This document shows positions 16,977 to 24,398 of a stretch of DNA of 64,000 nt, in pieces. The position numbers were made by a program, and so were the translations under genes. The stretch comes from Nocardioides marmoribigeumensis (GTDB lineage Bacteria > Actinomycetota > Actinomycetes > Propionibacteriales > Nocardioidaceae), in NCBI RefSeq assembly GCF_031458325.1, contig NZ_JAVDYG010000001.1, forward strand, positions 2,170,001 through 2,234,000. The letters are read 5' to 3'. Each line of letters opens with the position of its first letter. Positions within the stretch are counted from its first letter, which is position 1. Below the pieces are notes generated by a model, which worked only from the letters and a program-made list of their open reading frames with translations, was not told the DNA's origin and searched no databases.

Positions 16977-18296
16977 ATGTCACGCCACGTCGCCGTCGTC
17001 GGCGCCGGGATGGTCGGCCTGTCCACCGCCTGGCACCTCCAGCAGCACGGCATGAAGGTCACCGTCCTCGACCGCAGCCACGTCGCCGCCGGCTCGTCGT
17101 GGGGCAACGCCGGATGGCTCACTCCTGCCCTGACCGCGCCGCTGCCCGAACCCGCCGTGCTGGGCTACGGCATCAAGGCCGTGCTCAGCCCGGCCTCGCC
17201 TGTCTACGTCCCGCTGCGCCCCGACCCACGCCTGCTGCGCTTCCTGGGCGGGTTCACACGTCACAGCACCGCTCGACGGTGGGGCGTGGGGATGCGCGCC
17301 TACGTGCCGCTCAACGCACGAGCGCTCGACGCCTTCGACGAGCTCAGCGACGCCACCGGGCGAGCCGACGGCGTCATCGACGGGGTCCCCACCGGCGCGG
17401 TCACCTTCCCCGCCGACCCGTTCCTCGCCTGCTTCCGGACCCCGGAGGAACGAGCGCCCCTGGTGGCTGAGCTCGACCACATCGACGCGGCCGGCCAGGA
17501 GGTGAAGTACGACGTCCTGACCGGCGACGAGGCCCGAGCCCTGGCGCCGGCCCTGTCAGGCCAGGTGGGGGCCGCCGTCCAGCTCCACGGTCAGCGGTAC
17601 CTGCACCCGCCGGCCTTCCTCCAGGCGTTGGCCTCGGCCGTGCAGGCCCGTGGCGGACGGATCGTCGAAGCGGCGACCGTCACAGCGGTCGAGCCGGGTC
17701 CCGACGGGGTGTCGGTGACCGCTCGCGTCGACGACGCCCTCGACACGCCTGACCGGACGACCTCGGAGGTCCGCGCCCGGTTCGACGCCGTGGTGCTCGC
17801 CAACGGCGCGTGGCTCGGCTCCCTGGCCCGGCGGGTCGGGGTCCGGAGCGTCGTGCAAGCGGGCCGTGGCTACTCCTTCAGCGTCAGCAGCGCACAGGTC
17901 CCGGCCGGCCCGGTGTACTTCCCGAGGCAGAGGGTCGCGTGCACGCCACTCGCGACGGTCCACGGCCCCCGCCTCCGCGTCGCCGGGATGATGGAGTTCC
18001 GGGCGCCCGACGCGGCCTTCGACCATCGACGCATCACCGCCATCGTCGACTCGGTCCGGCCGCTGCTCACGGGAGTCGACCTCGACGACCGTCACGACGA
18101 GTGGGTCGGCTCCCGACCCTGCACCGCCGACGGTCTGCCCCTCATCGGCGCCACTGCCGCCCCCGGCGTGTTCGTCGCCGGCGGGCACGGGATGTGGGGC
18201 ATGGCGCTCGGTCCGGTGACCGGCAAGCTGCTCGCCGAACGCATCGCCACCGGTCGCAACCCCGCAGAGCTCGTTCCGTTCGACCCGTTGCGCTGA
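16977..18296 (+). CDS. FAD-dependent amino-acid dehydrogenase/oxidase (DadA-like)
   Basis: The 439-residue DAO-superfamily flavoprotein has an N-terminal dinucleotide-binding loop VAVVGAGMVGLSTAWHL followed by VTVLDRSHVAAGSSWGNAGWLTP, a strong DadA-like signature. The C-terminal FAD contact is VGSRPCTADGLPLIGAT...GHGMWGMALGPVTGKLLAE. It would oxidise a D-amino acid or similar secondary amine to the imino/keto acid and pass electrons to the respiratory chain. AAGGAGAACC precedes ATG 16977. It starts 22 bases after the DksA-like gene and lies beside the Kdd/Kce/Kal cluster, so an amino-acid substrate linked to that pathway is plausible but unproved. Confidence 0.9.
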   Translation: MSRHVAVVGAGMVGLSTAWHLQQHGMKVTVLDRSHVAAGSSWGNAGWLTPALTAPLPEPAVLGYGIKAVLSPASPVYVPLRPDPRLLRFLGGFTRHSTARRWGVGMRAYVPLNARALDAFDELSDATGRADGVIDGVPTGAVTFPADPFLACFRTPEERAPLVAELDHIDAAGQEVKYDVLTGDEARALAPALSGQVGAAVQLHGQRYLHPPAFLQALASAVQARGGRIVEAATVTAVEPGPDGVSVTARVDDALDTPDRTTSEVRARFDAVVLANGAWLGSLARRVGVRSVVQAGRGYSFSVSSAQVPAGPVYFPRQRVACTPLATVHGPRLRVAGMMEFRAPDAAFDHRRITAIVDSVRPLLTGVDLDDRHDEWVGSRPCTADGLPLIGATAAPGVFVAGGHGMWGMALGPVTGKLLAERIATGRNPAELVPFDPLR

Positions 18297-18301
18297 CCCG
18301 G

Positions 18302-19024
18302 TCAGCGGCCGCGGCCGAGGAGGCGTTGGGTGACCGGGTCCTTCTGGCCCTGGGCGCTGCCGGCGCGCGACATCGAGCGGAAGAGCGCGCCGCCGGCGTA
18401 CCAGCTGACGACGATGCCGCCGAGCACGGCGACGGTGAGGGACAGGCTCTGGTCCTCGGGCCAGGGGCGGGCGCTGTAGTCGCTGGTCGCGATGCGCAGC
18501 AGCGCCAGCGGAGCCAGGAACGCGCCGGCCATGAGGCCGACCAGGGCGAGACGCCGGGGGTGGAGGTACCACGCGCGCGTGTCGACGGCGCGCTCCACGC
18601 CGCCCGTGCCCCAGTCGGCGGCACCGCCGTCCTGATCGGCGACGAGCCGGGGCAGCAGCTGCCACCAGCAGAAGGCGGACACGACCCGCCGGCCCGCGGC
18701 GACCACCGGGCGCGAGGCGACGAACGCCCCGACCACGAGCGCGGTCCCGGCGACCAGCGCCACGACCCGGAGCGCGGCCGGGCTCCCGTGCCACGCGGCG
18801 GCGGCGAGGGCGGCGACGCCCGCCACGCCCAGCAGCCAGCAGCCGACCCCGGCGCCGAGGCGCTGGGGCGAGGAGAGCTCGGCGTCGAGGGCCTTGGTCG
18901 CGCGCGAGCGCTCCCACAGCGGCGGGGCGGTGAGGGCGCCGGCGGCGTGCGCCTCGGTCGCCTGCTCGGCGCCCTGCACGTGCGGCCACGCCTCGGCCGA
19001 CACCAGGGCCGGTCGGTCGGTCAT
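18302..19024 (-). CDS. Membrane protein of unknown function (WXG cassette, gene 4)
   Basis: The 240-residue protein has hydrophobic segments near residues 60-80, 85-105 and 165-215, so about four membrane helices, with a charged cytoplasmic-looking N-terminus. No family is recognised. Its ATG overlaps the stop of the preceding gene (ATGA at 19021-19024), making it the last gene of a four-gene minus-strand operon headed by a WXG100-like protein. It may be an immunity or anchoring protein if the cassette is a secreted-effector system, but that is inference from context. Its stop abuts that of the convergent dadA-like gene. Confidence 0.8.
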   Translation of the reverse strand: MTDRPALVSAEAWPHVQGAEQATEAHAAGALTAPPLWERSRATKALDAELSSPQRLGAGVGCWLLGVAGVAALAAAAWHGSPAALRVVALVAGTALVVGAFVASRPVVAAGRRVVSAFCWWQLLPRLVADQDGGAADWGTGGVERAVDTRAWYLHPRRLALVGLMAGAFLAPLALLRIATSDYSARPWPEDQSLSLTVAVLGGIVVSWYAGGALFRSMSRAGSAQGQKDPVTQRLLGRGR

Positions 19025-19797
19025 CGCTGCTCCCTGCCACGATCCATGCCCTGATCATGCAGCAGGCCGGTGGCGTCGAGGACGACCGTGCCCTCGGGCA
19101 GGTCGTCACCGCGCCGCCACGGCCGCGCCCCGATCGTCAGGTGGGCCTGGGCGAGCGCCATGACGGGCCGGTCGGCGAGCGTGGGGCACAGGCCGGTGGT
19201 GACCAGGACCCGGTTGCTGTGGTCGGGCAGGGCGCCGAGGTGCATCACCGCCTGCACGACGCCCGGGTCGTCGGGCTCGAGTCCCGCCGCGGTCAGGGGC
19301 GCGAGGTCGACGTCGTAGGCCGCCGCCCGTCCGTGCAGGGCGAGGCCGGACCGGCCGTCGGCGGTGGTGAAGCTCTCGACCAGCTCGGCCTCCGCGCGCG
19401 CCTCGCTGCCGACGTAGGCCTCGATGACCGCGACCGGGTCGAGGTCGCTGGTGCCGGGCAGCACCACCTGCTGCAGCAGGAAGACCCAGACGGTCAGGTC
19501 GTCGTCGGTGAGCGTGAGCCGCCCCGTGTCGTCGTACGACGGCTCGCGGTCCTGGCGGACGGCGAGCATCGCGCCGGCGGCGTCGAAGGAGCGACCGGCC
19601 AGCGCGGAGCGCAGCCGTCGGTGGACGTCGTGCAGGTGGGCTCGTGAGATCTCGTCGAGTCCCGGGGTGTCGTCGAGCAGCCGGTCGAACCACGCGGTGG
19701 CGGAGGCGTCGTCCTCGAAGGCGGCGAGCTCCACCCACCCGGCGGGCACCGGGACGAGGAGGGCGGTGTCCCCGGTGTCACGCTCAGTCGTCGTCAC
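19021..19797 (-). CDS. Hypothetical protein (WXG cassette, gene 3)
   Basis: The 258-residue soluble, acidic protein begins VTTTERDTGDTALLVPVPAGWVELAAF. It has no signal peptide or membrane segment, and I recognise no catalytic motif. The PVPAGWVEL opening and the later VLVTTGLCPTLADRPVMALAQ section look like an alpha/beta fold seen in hypothetical proteins next to WXG100 genes in actinobacteria. The GTG start at 19797 overlaps the upstream gene by 14 bases, so the two are translationally coupled. A chaperone or immunity role is possible from position only. Confidence 0.78.
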   Translation of the reverse strand: MTTTERDTGDTALLVPVPAGWVELAAFEDDASATAWFDRLLDDTPGLDEISRAHLHDVHRRLRSALAGRSFDAAGAMLAVRQDREPSYDDTGRLTLTDDDLTVWVFLLQQVVLPGTSDLDPVAVIEAYVGSEARAEAELVESFTTADGRSGLALHGRAAAYDVDLAPLTAAGLEPDDPGVVQAVMHLGALPDHSNRVLVTTGLCPTLADRPVMALAQAHLTIGARPWRRGDDLPEGTVVLDATGLLHDQGMDRGREQR

Positions 19798-20932
19798 GGG
19801 CCTTGCGCCATCCGTCGGCGAGCTTGTCGTCGTAGTAGGTGTGGCCGCCGAGCAGGCTGAGGATGCCGTCGGTGGCGTCCTTGCTGTCCTTCATGCGCAG
19901 CGCCATGAACCCGCCGAGGGCGGGGACGAAGAGGTCGTTGACCGAGAGGGCGACGGTGGTCGGGCGCGCGATCGAGGCGACGCCTCCCTGGATCGCCATC
20001 GCGAACGGCCCGGTCTCGAGCGCGGCCTTCATCGTGGGGGTCGCGGCGCGGACGACCGCACCGAGCGCTGCGCCGGCGCCGAGGCCGACCAGGCCGGTGA
20101 GGAAGGCCTCCTTGGCGCCGGGCCTGCCCATCAGGGCGTCGATGCCGGACATGCCGGTGTCGAGGACCGAGGCGAGCAGGGCGGCGGTGACCAGCCAGCC
20201 GGCGCCGGGCACGAAGAGCGCGGCGATGGCGAGCACGATCGCCGCGACCGCGACGATCTTGTGCAGGATGTCCCACCAGTTGTCCTTGACGAACTCGATC
20301 ACGTCGCCGAGGAAGGTGGTGACGTCCTCGACGACGTCCTTGAGCTTGTCCCAGAAGCCGGGCTCGTCGGGGGCGGCCTTCATCGCGGTGTCGAGCGCGC
20401 CGGCCGCGGTCACCGCCGAGTGGGTGACCTCCTCGGCGAGCGAGCGGGCGCGGGCGAGCACCTGCTCGAGCTCGTCCTGCCGGGCGCCGCGCGCCGCCGA
20501 CAGCGCCTGGTGCCGGTCCTGCCAGTGGTCGCGGGCCTGCGCGTCGGCGTCGCCGGTCGGCTTGGCCCCGAGCCCGTCGAGCGAGGCCGACGCCGCGTCG
20601 AGCCGCCGCCGGGCCTCCTCCGCCTCGCGCTCCAGGGCGCGGGCCCGGGACTGGTAGCCGTCGAGCGACTCCACCCAGTGGTCGAGCGCGCGGGAGGCGG
20701 TCGAGAACGCCTCGTGGGCCTCGGTGATCCGCGGGGCGAAGTCGGCGCTCATCAGGTCGCGGTAGGCGTCGGCCGCCTTGCCCACCCACTGCGCCTGGCC
20801 GTCGCCGCGGACCAGGTGGGCCACCTCGCCGAGCGCGTGCGTGACGTCGCGGAGCGTGCGGGCCATGTCGCGGCCCGGGCCGACCTCCCCGGGCGCCGGG
20901 TCGAAGCCCAGCGCGGGGTAGGTCCCGCTCAC
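19784..20932 (-). CDS. Large WXG100/LXG-like putative type VII secretion substrate
   Basis: The 382-residue protein has an N-terminal four-helix-like domain of about 190 residues with AQWVGKAADAYRDLM (the W-x-G turn) and a long heptad-rich segment (SRARALEREAEEARRRLDAASASLDGL). Then comes a segment with DEPGFWDKLKDVVEDVTTFLGDVIEFVKDNWWDILHK and a hydrophobic pair of helices (IVAVAAIVLAIAALFVP, WLVTAALLASVLDTG). This order resembles LXG/WXG polymorphic toxin carriers. The C-terminal 100 residues match no toxin I know. The GTG start overlaps the small WXG100-like gene (GTGA). Function as an exported effector is inference; no secretion ATPase is in the window. Confidence 0.8.
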   Translation of the reverse strand: MSGTYPALGFDPAPGEVGPGRDMARTLRDVTHALGEVAHLVRGDGQAQWVGKAADAYRDLMSADFAPRITEAHEAFSTASRALDHWVESLDGYQSRARALEREAEEARRRLDAASASLDGLGAKPTGDADAQARDHWQDRHQALSAARGARQDELEQVLARARSLAEEVTHSAVTAAGALDTAMKAAPDEPGFWDKLKDVVEDVTTFLGDVIEFVKDNWWDILHKIVAVAAIVLAIAALFVPGAGWLVTAALLASVLDTGMSGIDALMGRPGAKEAFLTGLVGLGAGAALGAVVRAATPTMKAALETGPFAMAIQGGVASIARPTTVALSVNDLFVPALGGFMALRMKDSKDATDGILSLLGGHTYYDDKLADGWRKARDDD

Positions 20933-21222
20933 TGCGCGTCCTTGTCGAACGACCGGGCGAGCTCCTGGTCGAGCTCGGTGAAGGCCTCGACCGCCGACTG
21001 GAGCGCGTCGCCGCACGAGCCGCTGAACTCGCCCAGCTTGCCGATGCCGTAGTCCCACTCGTCGCCGAAGTCGCGCAGCTTGCCGACCAGCCGCTCGACG
21101 CCCGCGGCCTCGGCCGGCAGGTCGCGCATCGCGCGGCAGGACCGCGTGAGCAGGTCCTCGATGTCGGCGATGGTCGCGCGGCTGCGCGCCAGTGCCCCGA
21201 AGTCGACGTACAGGTCTGCCAT
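20929..21222 (-). CDS. WXG100-like small protein (ESX family-like)
   Basis: The 97-residue protein is almost all helical and acidic, with a central turn FGDEWDYGIGKLGEF in the position of the WXG turn and flanking helices (IEDLLTRSCRAMRDL, CGDALQSAVEAFTELDQELARSF). The size is exactly that of ESAT-6/WXG100 proteins. ATG 21222 follows GGGGGGAG at good spacing, while a longer frame to 21267 adds an unlikely extension. It is the first gene of the cassette and may be a secretion partner of the 382-residue protein, with which it overlaps by four bases. Confidence 0.8.
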   Translation of the reverse strand: MADLYVDFGALARSRATIADIEDLLTRSCRAMRDLPAEAAGVERLVGKLRDFGDEWDYGIGKLGEFSGSCGDALQSAVEAFTELDQELARSFDKDAQ

Positions 21223-21401
21223 GGCTCCCCCCAGAGATGGTCCAGTGTCGGCTATGTCCCGGATCAAGACGATGGTCCCACAGGGTGTGGATGGTCAAAC
21301 CCCGATCACGGGCGGCCGGCGTCCCCGATGCTGTAACCGCCGGCGGCCCAGGTCGTTGAGACCTCGGTGGCGCCGCCACCTCGCCTCTCGGAGGGAACCA
21401 C

Positions 21402-23291
21402 ATGCACCTGCCTCGCCGCTCCAGCTGCTCGTCCCGCCGCCTGCTGACCGTGGGTACGGCGGCCGCCGTCGCCTCGGCCGCCCTCGTCGCCCTGGGCTCG
21501 GCGTCGCCGGCCACGGCCGCCTCGGACCTCAGCGTCCCCTCGCGCCCGGGCAGCGTCAGCACCACGTGGAAGGGCACGGCGCCGTTCAACAACGGCAACT
21601 CCGGCCTCGTCTGGGGCCAGGTGGGCGTCGACGACCCGACCGGCGCCTGCGACCCCAGCCACCCGACGCTCAACAGCCAGCACCAGGTGAAGGTGTCGTT
21701 CCCGTCGCTGCCGGCGTCCTACGAGACGCTGGTGCGCTTCTCGGTGAGGTGGACCGACGACGCCGGCGGCAACACCACCAACGACCTCGCGATGTACCTC
21801 TTCGGCCCCGACGGCAAGCTGGTCGCCGCCGCGGACGGCTCGCAGAACCTCGAGGGGATCAACGTCACCGCGCGCAAGCCGGGCACCTACAACGTGCTGG
21901 TGTGCGCCTTCCAGAACCCCCCGACCGGCACGCCCTACACCGGCCGCGCGACGGCGTACACGATCAAGCCGGGGACGGTCACCGCCTCGACCGTGAAGGC
22001 GCCGACCTACCACCAGTACAGCGCCCCGGCGGGTGTGGCCGACAACGCCGGCGAGCCGAGCATCGGCAGCAACTGGAAGTCGGGCAAGACGCTCTTCACC
22101 AGCAACACCGACGAGTACGCCGTCACGTTCAACGACGCGAAGCGCACCTCGCACTGGAAGAACGTCAACACCGACCCGACCGACCCGTCGAACAAGATCT
22201 CGCTGGACCCGATCGGCTGGACCGACCACACCACCGGTCGCACGATCGTCAGCCAGCTCTACCTCGCCTGCTCCGCGACGGCCTACTCCGACGACGACTT
22301 CGCCACCCCGGGCAAGCCGTCGCAGGGCTGCGGCACCGGCATCAACGGCTTCGACCACCAGACCATCGGCGGCGGCCCCTACCCCAAGGGCATGTCGGGC
22401 AGCTACCCGCACGCGGTCTACTACTGCAGCCAGGGCGCGGCCCTCGTGCTGGGCAAGGCCTACTGCTCCCGCAGCGACGACGGCGGGGTCACCTTCGGCT
22501 CCCCGGTGGCGCTGTGGAACACCGAGTGCTCCGGCATCCACGGCCACGTGCAGGTCGGGCCCGACGGCACGGCGTACGTCCCCAACGCGGTGTGCGGCAA
22601 CCGGCAGGGCGTCGCGGTCTCGCGCGACGGCGGGCAGACCTGGAAGGTGCGGACGATCCCGCACAGCATCGCCGGTCAGTCCGACCCCTACGTCGGCATC
22701 GGGCGCGACAACACCCTCTACGTCTCCTACGCCGACGGCACGGGCGAGGCGCGGGTGGCGATCTCCCGCGACCACGGCGCCACGTGGGCGCGCAACCTCA
22801 ACGTGGGCAGCCTCGCGGGCATCCGCAACACCGAGTTCGCCATGGTCGTGGCCGGCGACGGCAACCGCGCGACGGTGGCCTTCCTCGGCACGCGCACCCC
22901 GGGCTCGACCCAGGCGGCGTCGTTCGGCAAGTCGGCGGACGGCACGACCTACACCGGTGGCACGTGGCACCTCTACCTCGCCACGACCTACGACCGCGGC
23001 GCCACGTGGAAGATGGTCAACGCCACCAGGGGCAACCCGGTGCAGCGCGGCTGCATCTGGAACTCCGGCGGCAGCAACCCGTGCCGCAACCTGCTCGACT
23101 TCAACGGCATCACGATCACCAAGGGCGGCCGGGTCATGGTCGGCTTCGCCGACGGGTGCGTGGGCTCGGTCTACGACAAGGCCAGCAACTGCGTGGCCAG
23201 CACCAAGGTGGCCGCCAACGGGCTGACCAACCACGGGGCGATCGTGCGTCAGGTGGGCGGCCGCACCCTCTTCCGGAGGTACGACGGGTGA
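21402..23291 (+). CDS. Secreted sialidase/BNR-repeat-like protein
   Basis: The 629-residue protein has a signal peptide with a long hydrophobic core (RRLLTVGTAAAVASAALVALGSASPATAA). A beta-rich N-terminal domain ends about residue 205. A six-bladed propeller-like region follows with Asp-box motifs (SDDGGVTF, SRDGGQTW, SRDHGATW, YDRGATW). Asp boxes occur in sialidases and other exo-hydrolases and in non-catalytic propellers, so enzymatic activity cannot be claimed. GGAGGGAACC precedes ATG 21402. The stop overlaps the GTG of the lipoprotein gene (GTGA), so both are co-translated. Confidence 0.85.
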   Translation: MHLPRRSSCSSRRLLTVGTAAAVASAALVALGSASPATAASDLSVPSRPGSVSTTWKGTAPFNNGNSGLVWGQVGVDDPTGACDPSHPTLNSQHQVKVSFPSLPASYETLVRFSVRWTDDAGGNTTNDLAMYLFGPDGKLVAAADGSQNLEGINVTARKPGTYNVLVCAFQNPPTGTPYTGRATAYTIKPGTVTASTVKAPTYHQYSAPAGVADNAGEPSIGSNWKSGKTLFTSNTDEYAVTFNDAKRTSHWKNVNTDPTDPSNKISLDPIGWTDHTTGRTIVSQLYLACSATAYSDDDFATPGKPSQGCGTGINGFDHQTIGGGPYPKGMSGSYPHAVYYCSQGAALVLGKAYCSRSDDGGVTFGSPVALWNTECSGIHGHVQVGPDGTAYVPNAVCGNRQGVAVSRDGGQTWKVRTIPHSIAGQSDPYVGIGRDNTLYVSYADGTGEARVAISRDHGATWARNLNVGSLAGIRNTEFAMVVAGDGNRATVAFLGTRTPGSTQAASFGKSADGTTYTGGTWHLYLATTYDRGATWKMVNATRGNPVQRGCIWNSGGSNPCRNLLDFNGITITKGGRVMVGFADGCVGSVYDKASNCVASTKVAANGLTNHGAIVRQVGGRTLFRRYDG

Positions 23292-23740
23292 GCACGTCTG
23301 CGCGGATCGCGGTGGCGCTGGGCCCGTTGCTGGGCGTGCTGCTGCTCGCCGGCTGTGGCGGCTCGGGGGACGGGACCGCAGAGGCCGCCGTCGACACGCC
23401 GGCGTGCCTGGCGAGCCTCACGCCGACCGCGGTCCCGAAGGACGGCTCGTTCCCGGAGGACTGGCCGTTCCCCGACGGCACGGTCGTGACGGGGACCGAG
23501 CAGGTGCCCGGCGGGGGCCTGGCGGTCACCGCGCAGGTGGGCGCCGAGTTCAACCAGGTGCTGCCGTTCATGCAGCACGACCTCGAGGACGCCGGGTTCG
23601 TCGCCACCAAGGGCGAGGCCGAGCGCGACGACGCCGAGGCGACCTGGGCCGGCCACGGCTGGTCCGGCACCTGGGCGATCAAGGAGTCCGAGACCTGCAA
23701 GGGCACCACCCTGCTCCAGGTGGCCGCCGTCGAGCAGTAG
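23288..23740 (+). CDS. Small lipoprotein of unknown function
   Basis: The 150-residue protein has a lipoprotein signal (ARIAVALGPLLGVLLLAGC) with lipobox LLAGC, so it is anchored outside the membrane. The mature part contains FPEDWPFPDGTVVTG and a region that repeats the theme VLPFMQHDLEDAGF, a pattern seen in actinobacterial lipoproteins of unknown role. It has one further pair of Cys residues (ACLAS, ETCKG). It is coupled to the sialidase-like gene by a four-base overlap and followed by a strong hairpin terminator that starts at its stop codon. Confidence 0.82.
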   Translation: MSTSARIAVALGPLLGVLLLAGCGGSGDGTAEAAVDTPACLASLTPTAVPKDGSFPEDWPFPDGTVVTGTEQVPGGGLAVTAQVGAEFNQVLPFMQHDLEDAGFVATKGEAERDDAEATWAGHGWSGTWAIKESETCKGTTLLQVAAVEQ

Positions 23741-23786
23741 TCCCCACCACCCGGGCCGCCCGTCAGCGTCCTCGGGTGGTGGGGAC
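23740..23786. terminator. Bidirectional hairpin terminator
   Basis: Arms GTCCCCACCACCCG (23740-23753) and CGGGTGGTGGGGAC (23773-23786) are perfect 14-base complements with a 19-base loop. It separates two convergent genes whose stops lie at 23740 and 23792. No U tract is evident, as is usual in high-GC actinobacteria. Confidence 0.8.
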
Positions 23787-23791
23787 CGGGC

Positions 23792-24256
23792 TCACCCCTC
23801 GTGGACCGCGGTCACGGTGAAGGTCAGCGTCACCGTGTCGGTGGGGGAGACACCGGGCGGCAGCGGCTCGCCCGGGTCGCCCAAGTCCGAGAGCAGTCCC
23901 GTCCCCGACTGGTGGCAGGTCCACAGGTCGCCGGACGGACCGGTGCTGCCGTTGCCCTTGACCATCGTCTCCGGCGGGAAGAGGTAGGAGCCGGTGGTGT
24001 CGTCGTACGCCGAGAAGGTGAAGGAGGTCGGGACGAGGGTCCCGGACCCGCCCGACACGATCTTGCCGGCGCTCCACCCGCCGTCGGCCCGGGTTCCGGG
24101 GGTCCGGATCACCACGTCGCCGATCCCGTCGCACTGGTAGGTGTCGCTGCTCTGTCCCAGCCCGGCCGGGTTCTCGGCGTACGCCGGCACCGTGGCCATC
24201 GACGCCGCTGCCGCGACCGCGATCCCCACCACGGCGATCCGCTGCTCGAGTCTCAT
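23792..24256 (-). CDS. Small secreted protein of unknown function
   Basis: The 154-residue protein starts at ATG 24256 behind GAGGACGAAGG. A signal peptide (MRLEQRIAVVGIAVAAAASMATVPAYA) is followed by a beta-rich mature domain. It has a Cys pair (YQCDGIGDVVIRTPGT, WTCHQSGTG) likely to form a disulfide, and a final strand TVTLTFTVTAVHEG. No family is recognised. A possible -10 box TAGCGT lies on the minus strand at 24324-24329. It stands alone between the terminator and the LuxR-type regulator. Confidence 0.75.
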   Translation of the reverse strand: MRLEQRIAVVGIAVAAAASMATVPAYAENPAGLGQSSDTYQCDGIGDVVIRTPGTRADGGWSAGKIVSGGSGTLVPTSFTFSAYDDTTGSYLFPPETMVKGNGSTGPSGDLWTCHQSGTGLLSDLGDPGEPLPPGVSPTDTVTLTFTVTAVHEG

Positions 24257-24398
24257 CCTTCGTCCTCTCGGTCGTGGCCGGATGGGCCCCCTGGCCCCAC
24301 ACCCCACGGGCCGGCCGGGCCTCACGCTAGGTCGGCGAGAGGCGAGCGGGCACTGGGGAAAACCACACACTTTGGGGGGCGGGACCGGGAGGGGGGAA

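Noticed and set aside
18292-18306. GCTGACC-C-GGTCAGC as a terminator
   Set aside because: It is formed by two convergent stop codons, has a one-base loop and no U tract.
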